NCBI GenBank assembly: GCA_964455525.1
Contig: CAYVWR010000010.1
Span: 1 to 64,000, forward strand
Length of the DNA stretch: 64,000 nucleotides
Origin: JAFDZV01 sp964455525
Lineage (GTDB): Bacteria > Bacteroidota > Ignavibacteria > OLB7
Direction: 5' to 3'
A model generated the notes under the pieces. It made no database searches, was not told the DNA's origin, and saw only the letters and a list, made by a program, of their open reading frames with translations. Positions 1 through 8,093 of this stretch are shown one piece after another. Position numbers and translations under genes: made by a program. Positions within the stretch are counted from its first letter, which is position 1. Each line of letters starts with the position of its first letter.

Positions 1-1197
1 CGAGTATGGGCAAGAGCGATCGTGGGTGTTGCATGACAACTCCTTGGCATATGATAGGGATACGGGGAAGGAAATTCTTGGAGGAGAGTTTCCTTGGTAT
101 GTTCGGTAGTGGACACAGCGCTGCCATACACCAGAAGTGTCAGAGGAGATGGGGGGTCTGGTTGTGGCATCGAAGGTCCCTACACAGGAAAACCATGTGC
201 GGTGTGGTTCTCCTGTGTTATTGCCATCTATATATTATAGAGGCGACTTCGTCATTCTCTCTCCGAAATGGATAATAATATAGTTTTCAATATACAATAA
301 GATCATTCTATAAACAAGCCTCCCTATCTCACTCACTGTAAAAAACTTCACAGCGGAACAATGGCCAGATAAAGACTCGATGCAAGTACGGAGAACGCCC
401 ACAATTACACGCAGTGCACGGCCATTGACCGGCAGCAAAAACAGGCGGCAGATGGGCATCGTAAACCCTTCTGGCATTGTGCACGGCAACTCCGTCAGCG
501 TCCATCTAGTGTTATAACGACAGGAAAGGCGAAACCTTACAGCACTTGACAAAAATATTTTTTTTAGTTGCGCACAAGTCCAGGCAACAGCAGTGCTGTG
601 TGTTGATTTCCTGTATGGCTGGTGAATCAATCCAGTGCTGATCGTTCGAGCAATGTTCGGCGTACGGTGCTCTCCGGCCCCCCTCCCGCATTCACTCTGC
701 CGGAAGGCTTCCTCCCTCCCGGCACATAGACGTACGGCCACAACTCACTATCGCCGACACCGATTTATCGCCACCTGTATGGGGAGCACATGACCTGATA
801 GAGCACAGGCCATCCGGCGCCCTGCCGATAAGTCAAATAACGCCGGGGCGATATTGCTCTCTAGCGGTGGCGAATAATAATTGCATGGCATATATCGGCA
901 ATGACCTTATCACACTGCTGAGTATAACGGCAGCATACACCCACAACAACCGCCTGCTCATATGGCTCGGTCCGGCGCAGTATCTGGAATAGCGTAATCA
1001 TGCATATCATCACGACCCCATCACGATGGGTCTGCGGGTCTGGTATGGCGCCGAAGAGCACCGGCCACAGTTAGCCAACAACAAAGGGAACCACAGAACG
1101 ATTGCCGCGGGACACGAACGTTCAGGTATGAGATCACGATTTACTGAGCGGTTCATCGTTCATCAGCCTTTATACCTGATGGGTATAGATGAGACTC
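1..1197. other. gene-poor flank beyond the distal end of the CRISPR array
   Basis: No coding region is supported here. The open frames present (for example 235-741 on the minus strand and 6-275 on the plus strand) have no recognisable domain, odd composition rich in Cys, Arg and Ser, and no ribosome binding site. Around 235-300 the sequence turns AT-rich. This stretch lies past the oldest, leader-distal end of the array, where decayed array sequence is often found, but I see no repeat copy before 1198. Confidence 0.5.
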
Positions 1198-1902
1198 GGG
1201 CCGCCCCCGCACATGCGGGGAACAGGCACACAGACGGTCCTCGCTATCATGGCCCACAGGATCATCCCCGCACATGCGGGAAGCAGGCGATACGATCCCG
1301 TTTTACGGCGTTATAGAAAGGATCATCCCCGCACATGCGGAGAACAGCCAATAACCGCCATCCCCGGTAAAAACTTCGATGGATCATCCCCGCGCATGCG
1401 GGGAACAGGGCTCAGCGCAATGCAGCTGTACAGCAAAAGAGGGATCACCCCCGCACATGCGGGGAACAGTCTTTTGAGGCCTTGATTATCTCTACATACG
1501 GAGGATCATCCCCGCACATGCGGGGAACAGGCACACCGCTCCATCGTATCGAGAATCACCCGAGGATCATCCCCGCATATGCGGGGAACAGGAGGTAGTC
1601 TTGGGAGATGCAGGGCATGATCCGGGATCATCCCCGCATATGCGGGGAACAGTGTCCCGGCCCGATCGGATATATATCGAGGAAGGGATCATCCCCGCAC
1701 ATGCGGGGAACAGTTTACAGGCGATCGCGTCGTATAAATGCAGGTAGGATCATCCCCGCACATGCGGGGAACAGAACAGGATTTTCACGCAGTTTCGCAC
1801 GATGACGGGATCATCCCCGCACATGCGGGGAACAGGCCAAGTCGTGTCGAAAAGGGACGACTCTCGGAGGATCATCCCCGCACATGCGGGGAACAGGCAA
1901 AC

Positions 1903-2002
1903 NNNNNNNNNNNNNNNNNNNNNNNNNNNNNNNNNNNNNNNNNNNNNNNNNNNNNNNNNNNNNNNNNNNNNNNNNNNNNNNNNNNNNNNNNNNNNNNNNN
2001 NN
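1903..2002. other. assembly gap (100 N) inside a spacer
   Basis: Exactly 100 N interrupt a spacer after its sixth base. Removing them restores a perfect 33-nt spacer identical to the one at 2119-2151, so the gap probably marks an unresolved repeat in the assembly rather than 100 missing bases. Confidence 0.95.
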
Positions 2003-2612
2003 ATTGCTACTCCTTCGAGAGTCGAAGCAGGATCATCCCCGCACATGCGGGGAACAGATGCACGGGACATGGTCCATGGATTATGTCCCGGGATCATCCC
2101 CGCACATGCGGGGAACAGGCAAACATTGCTACTCCTTCGAGAGTCGAAGCAGGATCATCCCCGCACATGCGGGGAACAGGTCCACTCCCTGCCGCCAAGA
2201 GCCAGAAAAATGGGATCATCCCCGCACATGCGGGGAACAGCCTTGCCATCTACCCGCATGTTGGTCGGCAGTAGGATCATCCCCGCACATGCGGGGAACA
2301 GATTTGATCCCCCACCTTGGAGGTAAGACCAATCGGATCATCCCCGCACATGCGGGGAACAGACGCTTTGCATGATATGTGGCGAGATCCAAGAAGGATC
2401 ATCCCCGCACATGCGTGGAACAGGTAAACCTGTTCCACGCCATGATAATTAGAGACGGATCATCCCCGCACATGCGGGGAACAGGATGAGATCGAGGATC
2501 TGATGCGGGATCTGGCAGGATCATCCCCGCACATGCGGGGAACAGATTCTACGGAGATTCGTAATGGATTATCAGGGAGGATCATCCCCGCACATGCGGG
2601 GAACAGATTTAT

Positions 2613-2712
2613 NNNNNNNNNNNNNNNNNNNNNNNNNNNNNNNNNNNNNNNNNNNNNNNNNNNNNNNNNNNNNNNNNNNNNNNNNNNNNNNNNNNNNNNN
2701 NNNNNNNNNNNN
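2613..2712. other. assembly gap (100 N) inside a second spacer
   Basis: A second run of exactly 100 N also starts after the sixth base of a spacer. The flanks join into a 33-nt spacer identical to the next one at 2768-2800. True copy number of this spacer-repeat unit is unknown. Confidence 0.95.
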
Positions 2713-5633
2713 TCCTCCAAAATCTCATCGTTATCTGCGGGATCATCCCCGCACATGCGGGGAACAGATTTATTCCTCCAAAATCTCATCGTTATCTGCG
2801 GGATCATCCCCGCACATGCGGGGAACAGCCCCCCCCTTCTGGCCCGGCTCTACAACGGTCGGGATCATCCCCGCACATGCGGGGAACAGGAAATTAACGT
2901 GCTAGTCCCCTTTGCGTTCGACGGATCATCCCCGCACATGCGGGGAACAGCGTCGTCGGGAACCCAATCCTGCCGTATCTGACGGATCATCCCCGCACAT
3001 GCGGGGAACAGGAGGTGAATCGTTCGATAGCCTTGCCGGTGAGCGGATCATCCCCGCACATGCGGGGAACAGGCGATAGCAAGGGTTTTCTTCGATTGAG
3101 TGAGAGGATCATCCCCGCACATGCGGGGAACAGACACCTCCCTCAACCGCTCACCCGGGGCGAACGGGATCATCCCCGCACATGCGGGGAACAGTAGGCC
3201 CCGGTTCTCGTGGTTTTTTCCACTGCAGGATCATCCCCGCACATGCGGGGAACAGTATATTATTGAATAATATTCTTATTGGGCGTATGGATCATCCCCG
3301 CACATGCGGGGAACAGCTGTACGTGCTACTCGGGCGGGCGGGCATCGAGGGATCATCCCCGCACATGCGGGGAACAGCTGTACATGCTACTCGGGCGGGC
3401 AGGCGTCGAAGGATCATCCCCGCACATGCGGGGAACAGGCGAAATCCGCTCGTAATGGCCGCCATGTGCGCGGATCATCCCCGCACATGCGGGGAACAGT
3501 TTTACCGAAAACGGAGGTCATGTCTCCGAGCAGGATCATCCCCGCACATGCGGGGAACAGTACGACGACAAAAGCCCGATCTCGCGATCCCGAGGATCAT
3601 CCCCGCACATGCGGGGAACAGTCCCAAATGCTCCCGACCGTCACAGAGATAGAGGGATCATCCCCGCACATGCGGGGAACAGGTCTATCGTCCTCGCGCT
3701 AGATCGCGGCTACGAGGATCATCCCCGCACATGCGGGGAACAGTTGGCTTACGCCGACGAGGTCTAAAAGTGACCCGGATCATCCCCGCACATGCGGGGA
3801 ACAGACCGGACTACGCGGCCATCCTCGATCAACTGTAGGATCATCCCCGCACATGCGGGGAACAGTTCTGGAGACGAGGAGATGAGGAGACTATGCAGGG
3901 ATCATCCCCGCACATGCGGGGAACAGCCGTCCCACGGGCCGACGCCAGCTATCTCGATGGGATCATCCCCGCACATGCGGGGAACAGCAGACCCCTTAGA
4001 CCCGGTTCAGAGTCCAATTAGGATCATCCCCGCACATGCGGGGAACAGCAGGTGGTTCGGTAAAGGGCAAAACGACTTGAAGGATCATCCCCGCACATGC
4101 GGGGAACAGCGCCTCTTACGCCCTCTACCATGGACTGGATACGGATCATCCCCGCACATGCGGGGAACAGCCGGTGGTGAGTCTCTTTATGGTGAAGATC
4201 ATGGGATCATCCCCGCACATGCGGGGAACAGTGTGCGCCCAGCGAGAATTTCTCGTCGAATTAAGGATCATCCCCGCACATGCGGGGAACAGCCGACGGT
4301 GGCTAAAACGCTCTCCTGATTTTCGGGATCATCCCCGCACATGCGGGGAACAGGGCGCCCAAAAAGCACGTGTGCCACAGAACGATGGATCATCCCCGCA
4401 CATGCGGGGAACAGTCAAAAACTCCCGTCATAAAATCCCCTTTTTTGGGATCATCCCCGCACATGCGGGGAACAGGGCAGCGGAGTGTTGTTCGGTATAC
4501 CCGGAGAGGGATCATCCCCGCACATGCGGGGAACAGCAAGGGCGTTCAGGCTGGAGCTATCCTCCCAAAGGATCATCCCCGCACATGCGGGGAACAGCCC
4601 GTGCGTTGAAAAGTGTCAGATACATGTGAAGGATCATCCCCGCACATGCGGGGAACAGTCCACTGCACCAGTAGCAGCCATAGAACTTTACGGATCATCC
4701 CCGCACATGCGGGGAACAGTCCACTGCACCAGTAGCAGCCATAGAACTTTACGGATCATCCCCGCACATGCGGGGAACAGTGTGGACGGAGTACGGCCCG
4801 GCGCTGATGGAGCGGATCATCCCCGCACATGCGGGGAACAGGGGATAGACCAAAATGGGTACATCCTTTGCATCGGATCATCCCCGCACATGCGGGGAAC
4901 AGTATTTTCGGGCATTTATTGGCAGCCATTCCGGGGGATCATCCCCGCACATGCGGGGAACAGTTTCATCTGTCTCTGGATCTTTATGGCCGATAAGGAT
5001 CATCCCCGCACATGCGGGGAACAGGTCGTTGCGATCTGCGTGCGGTGATTATTGAAAGGATCATCCCCGCACATGCGGGGAACAGTCGGTGAGCGCAATG
5101 CCTGGATTTTCCGGCGAAGGATCATCCCCGCACATGCGGGGAACAGTTCTGGTCATTACGTTCTAGGGTATTGAACATAGGATCATCCCCGCACATGCGG
5201 GGAACAGCGCCCCTCGAACTGCCCGATTTCGAACCGCTCAGGATCATCCCCGCACATGCGGGGAACAGATCGTAGCCCTGACGTGCATCCATCTCGACGC
5301 CGGATCATCCCCGCACATGCGGGGAACAGGCTGCGCGGCGAGAATTTCTAGGCGGGTTTCGGGATCATCCCCGCACATGCGGGGAACAGTGGATATCCAC
5401 GTCTATCCGTCCTACCAAGCGGGGATCATCCCCGCACATGCGGGGAACAGTGACGATGCCCGCCTAGAGCCTGTGACGACGAGGGATCATCCCCGCACAT
5501 GCGGGGAACAGTCGACCGTCGCGGGCAGAACGAGATTCCGGTGAGGATCATCCCCGCACATGCGGGGAACAGGAAACTGGGACGCCGCTATGAATTAAAT
5601 CTGAAGGATCATCCCCGCACATGCGGGGAACAG

Positions 5634-5704
5634 ACTAAGAATTTGCGCAGAAACGCCCTTTTGCAAGGGCAAAGATAGGGTAAATGATGTGGTGGCGCGA
5701 GCGA
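5634..5704 (-). promoter_or_regulatory. CRISPR leader with possible promoter
   Basis: These 71 bases separate the first repeat from the cas2 stop codon, the usual place of a type I-E leader, where new spacers enter and array transcription begins. Read on the minus strand it holds TATCTTTG (5670-5677), which matches the Bacteroidota -7 element TAnnTTTG, although no TTG lies 19-21 bases upstream. A small hairpin (GCCCTT, loop, AAGGGC) follows. The leader is short, so promoter or integration-host-factor signals may extend into the end of cas2. Confidence 0.6.
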
Positions 5705-6013
5705 TTAGTGTGGTGCGGCCTCCTTTTTATCGGCTTCCTGCTGAATCACCACCAGCCAGATGCCATCGATCTGGACCGGTTCGCGGCGACCGGCACCGAG
5801 TGTTTTAAAGGCATACCCCTGTTCGGTTGGCTCGCGCCAGATCATGACGGCCTTTGTTTTCAGGGTTGCCATATCGGCGATCTTTTCCCAGAGGAGATCA
5901 CGCATTCTGGCATCGAGCCTGCCAACGAACAAACCGGCACGTACTTCAAGGCACCAGCGCGATAGGATGCCTCGAAGACGCTGAGGGGAATTTTCAAGAC
6001 TTAGTACGACCAT
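5705..6013 (-). CDS. cas2: CRISPR-associated endoribonuclease-like Cas2e
   Basis: A 102-residue protein of the Cas2e family, the structural core of the Cas1-Cas2 integrase that inserts new spacers. It matches the E. coli protein along most of its length: the N-terminal ENSPQRLRG segment, the LEVRAGLFVG motif, and a C-terminal stretch with GRREPVQIDGIWLV. It starts 12 bases after cas1 and is the last gene before the leader, so the two are surely co-transcribed. The C-terminus is a few residues longer and more charged than in E. coli. Family assignment is firm; activity is inferred. Confidence 0.96.
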   Translation of the reverse strand: MVVLSLENSPQRLRGILSRWCLEVRAGLFVGRLDARMRDLLWEKIADMATLKTKAVMIWREPTEQGYAFKTLGAGRREPVQIDGIWLVVIQQEADKKEAAPH

Positions 6014-6025
6014 TGTACTCCTCCA

Positions 6026-7099
6026 TTATCGGTTTGTTCGGGATATCGGTTCGGTAAATCCATCCATAAGCCCCAGGGGATCATCCAGGGAATCATCAGA
6101 GGCAGCGGTGATCTGTTCGGGCATATGAACTGGAACGTCAGATGCCGAAGATGGCACAACCGGCAGAGCACGATCTGCTGCAACATTGTTTGCTCCATAC
6201 CAGGGAGCATCCTGTGGAAGTGCGGGTTCTGGACGTGCCCCACCCAGTTCCTGGGGCTGCTCCTCACCCTTTGTGCCCGCATCAAGCAGCGATTCGATCG
6301 CCGGAACAATGCGTTCGAGAAGCCCTGTCCGGCGGAACTCGTCACGGAGTGCATGACGCACACGCGTAGCAACATTTTCCTTGCTCTGGGCGGTGATCTT
6401 AAAGGCAACCTCCACGGCGAGATCCATTTTCCAGATATCGGCAAGATCATGCACAAAGGCAAGCGGATATCCCGTATGGATAAAACCTATCGCAGCAGAA
6501 TATCCGCTTATCAGAATAGCAGCATGGCACAGGCCGTACAGACAACTGTTTGCAGCCGAGACGGCACGGTTGATGGTATCGCTCATTCCCCAGTCGCTCC
6601 GGTCGTAGTTACGCCCCTTCCACTCTACTCCATACTGAAGGCCCAGCTCCTTGTAGCGCGCCCGAACCCGTGCCCCCTCCATCCCCCGCAACTGTTCTAT
6701 CGAGCGGCGCGATGGGGCATTCTCTCCAAAGCGCAACCGATACATCTCGCGAGCCACAGCAAGCCGCAGCTTGGGATCGAGTGCAAGCCGCGCCTGACGC
6801 AGAAGCCGGTAGGTATGGGCCGATCCCTCCTGTCCGGCAGAATACAGGCGCACCCCCGCCTCCCCCGTCCAGATTATCAGGGTCCGGCTTTCGCCGCATA
6901 GTTTCACGGCCGCATGGCTGATCGTGGTGCCTGGCTCCAGCATCAGGACCGCAGTGGCCCCTACAGGCAACTGGGCACGAACGCCGTAGCTATCGGTAAC
7001 CGATAAAGCCGAGCCTTCCATCTCTACATGCCCTCGCTCCACAGTAAACACAGATAAACGTGATTTCAATGGCATGATCGGAACTTCATATTCTTTCAT
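6026..7099 (-). CDS. cas1: CRISPR integrase Cas1e with C-terminal extension
   Basis: Cas1 is the catalytic subunit of the spacer integrase. With the start at 7099 the numbering equals that of E. coli Cas1: metal-binding E141 in RGMEGARV, H208 in GFIHTG and D221 in HDLADIWK are all present. This decides the start, since the frame stays open to 7279 but the extra 60 residues match nothing. No clear Shine-Dalgarno sequence precedes the ATG. The protein has 357 residues against about 305 in E. coli; the extra part, from about residue 275, is rich in Pro, Ala, Asp and Ser and probably disordered. It is separated from cas6e by 298 bases, unlike the other tightly packed cas genes, so the adaptation genes may be controlled separately. 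Confidence 0.97.
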   Translation of the reverse strand: MKEYEVPIMPLKSRLSVFTVERGHVEMEGSALSVTDSYGVRAQLPVGATAVLMLEPGTTISHAAVKLCGESRTLIIWTGEAGVRLYSAGQEGSAHTYRLLRQARLALDPKLRLAVAREMYRLRFGENAPSRRSIEQLRGMEGARVRARYKELGLQYGVEWKGRNYDRSDWGMSDTINRAVSAANSCLYGLCHAAILISGYSAAIGFIHTGYPLAFVHDLADIWKMDLAVEVAFKITAQSKENVATRVRHALRDEFRRTGLLERIVPAIESLLDAGTKGEEQPQELGGARPEPALPQDAPWYGANNVAADRALPVVPSSASDVPVHMPEQITAASDDSLDDPLGLMDGFTEPISRTNR

Positions 7100-7104
7100 A
7101 GTAG

Positions 7105-7143
7105 TACGGAGTGGTATTGAACTAACACATGATGATGCTCCGT
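7105..7143 (-). promoter_or_regulatory. inverted repeat just upstream of cas1
   Basis: TACGGAG (7105-7111) and CTCCGTA (7137-7143) form a 7-bp inverted repeat ending six bases before the cas1 start codon. It could be an operator or could fold in the mRNA and mask the cas1 start, which lacks a clear ribosome binding site. Confidence 0.35.
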
Positions 7144-7175
7144 ATCCAACGGAGAGAAACATCCAGTCCGGGACA

Positions 7176-7203
7176 ATACGGTGCCGGGCAGCAGGCACCG
7201 TAT
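7176..7203 (-). other. 10-bp hairpin in the cas6e-cas1 gap
   Basis: ATACGGTGCC (7176-7185) pairs perfectly with GGCACCGTAT (7194-7203) across an 8-base loop. No T-run follows on either strand, so it is not a typical terminator. It lies between the crRNA-like element and cas1 and may be part of a structured transcript. Confidence 0.5.
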
Positions 7204-7239
7204 GGACATGTGCGGCGCCTGCTCTATAGATATCACCGG

Positions 7240-7300
7240 CATTGCAGCAGATTTTATCCGGCCGTCTCCGGCCTATCATCCCCGCATCTACGGGGAACTC
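7240..7300 (-). ncRNA. candidate crRNA-like RNA with solitary diverged CRISPR repeat
   Basis: Positions 7273-7300 match the array repeat at 21 of 28 bases in the crRNA orientation and keep both halves of the hairpin (CCCCG and CGGGG) with a different loop. No second repeat follows. The 33 bases downstream (7240-7272) would be the guide; they begin with a 5-bp hairpin capped by a GNRA-type GAGA loop. A TTGACA box lies upstream at 7332-7337, with only a weak -10. The element sits in the only large gap of the cas operon. Known parallels are CreA antitoxin RNAs and CreR regulators of type I loci, which carry diverged repeats and guide Cascade to a toxin or cas promoter. That role is inferred; a relict repeat is the alternative. 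Confidence 0.5.
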
Positions 7301-7331
7301 ACGTTTTTTTAGGAAGCATGAACAGTTCGAT

Positions 7332-7337
7332 TGTCAA
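7332..7337 (-). promoter_or_regulatory. TTGACA, possible -35 box for the crRNA-like element
   Basis: A perfect TTGACA is read on the minus strand 31 bases before the solitary repeat. Seventeen bases later comes TCCTAA, a poor -10 match, followed by an A-tract of seven. It could drive the crRNA-like RNA, cas1-cas2, or both. Confidence 0.35.
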
Positions 7338-7346
7338 GGAACAGAT

Positions 7347-7380
7347 GGCAGGAGGGAGCGCGCAAGCACTCCCTCCTGCC
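7347..7380 (-). terminator. 12-bp hairpin after cas6e
   Basis: GGCAGGAGGGAG (7347-7358) pairs perfectly with CTCCCTCCTGCC (7369-7380) over a 10-base loop, 17 bases past the cas6e stop codon. The position suggests an end point or processing stop for the Cascade mRNA. There is no T-run after it on the minus strand, so intrinsic termination is not certain. Confidence 0.5.
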
Positions 7381-7397
7381 CAAGCATAACAGTGATA

Positions 7398-8093
7398 TCA
7401 GATGCGCATTACCGAGAGCATTCCAAAGCCAAACCCCTTGGCACGGCCGATGCCCCTGCCGAGAGATCGTGCGAAGGCAGCCGGGTCCAGCACCCGTACG
7501 ACCCCCTCAAAATCCACCCCGGTGATCGTTATTGGCGGCTCCTGCGCGCTACGGGAGAGGAGATGATCCCGCCCTGGGCCGGGGGTGCAATGGATCAACT
7601 CGAATCCTCCCTCACCCCCTTTTCTCCGCAGCCATTCAACAAGCTGTTCATCGCGCGAGGGCACCGTGCCGATATCGACTCCCATTCGCTCGGCCATACG
7701 TCTGCGATCGCTGCCAACAGGTATCAGACGCCGCTTATCCTTCCCGTTGCGCCCGATGCCCGTATAGCCGCAACGCAGCACGACAGGATTTGCCCGAAGA
7801 AAAAAACGAAGATGGGTTCCGCCTGGGAATGCCGCCGGATCGAACATCTTCACTCGTGAGATGCTCCCCTCGGCCTCGTCGTCGATGAACGACCAATCGG
7901 GCCTGTTCACCGACTGCACAAGCACCGAGTGGGCATGTTCATGCTCGTCGTACCGATAGAGAAATCTGCCATCGGATGCCTCACGATCCAGTCCGGGAAA
8001 GGCTTTCCAGAGCAGTTGATGGAGTTCATAGGGTTGCAGGAACTGCCATCGGCGCGCATCGCGTGGCAGGACCAGAAGGCTAAGATGCAGCAT
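7398..8093 (-). CDS. cas6e: crRNA-processing endoribonuclease Cas6e
   Basis: Cas6e (CasE/Cse3) cuts the array transcript below each repeat hairpin and stays bound to the crRNA 3' end as part of Cascade. The 231-residue protein has the expected YELHQLLW helix with candidate catalytic His25 (E. coli His20) and the C-terminal glycine-rich loop GRGIGRAKGFGFG. An in-frame ATG at 8108 exists, but GAGGAG lies 7 bases before the ATG at 8093 and overlaps the upstream one, so 8093 is chosen. The gene overlaps the end of cas5e by 14 bases, implying translational coupling. A 298-base gap with hairpins and a stray repeat follows. Confidence 0.96.
   Translation of the reverse strand: MLHLSLLVLPRDARRWQFLQPYELHQLLWKAFPGLDREASDGRFLYRYDEHEHAHSVLVQSVNRPDWSFIDDEAEGSISRVKMFDPAAFPGGTHLRFFLRANPVVLRCGYTGIGRNGKDKRRLIPVGSDRRRMAERMGVDIGTVPSRDEQLVEWLRRKGGEGGFELIHCTPGPGRDHLLSRSAQEPPITITGVDFEGVVRVLDPAAFARSLGRGIGRAKGFGFGMLSVMRI

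Larger units (their letters stand above)
1198..5633 (-). CRISPR. type I-E CRISPR array, 70 repeats of 28 nt
   Basis: Seventy copies of a 28-nt repeat recur every 61 nt, leaving 33-nt spacers (one, at 5330-5361, is 32 nt). In the crRNA direction (minus strand) the repeat core is TTCCCCGCATGTGCGGGGAT, a 7-bp GC hairpin typical of type I-E repeats cut by Cas6e. Orientation rests on three things: the match to known I-E repeats, cas2 lying next to the 5633 end, and decay at the other end. Seven of the eight repeats between 1198 and 1652 carry changes, and the last one (1198-1225) has lost its GGATCAT edge. Two spacers are broken by 100-N gaps. The base next to the repeat varies between spacers, so it is counted as spacer. 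Confidence 0.98.

Noticed and set aside
235..741. A 168-codon minus-strand frame left of the array
   Set aside because: No domain, no ribosome binding site and unlikely composition.
1904..2000. The N runs as signs of an inserted mobile element in the array
   Set aside because: Both runs are exactly 100 N, a usual scaffold placeholder, and their flanks join to perfect spacers.
1189..5544. Many open frames across the array, with repeated peptides such as DHPRTCGEQ and SSPHMRGT
   Set aside because: They are the CRISPR repeat read in three frames; 61-nt spacing and spacer diversity show it is an array, not repeat proteins.
7129..7389. An 86-codon plus-strand frame through the cas6e-cas1 gap, considered as a small toxin paired with the crRNA-like element
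   Set aside because: It reads through the stray repeat and hairpins, is Arg-rich like random GC-rich sequence, and has no ribosome binding site. A shorter toxin inside it cannot be excluded.
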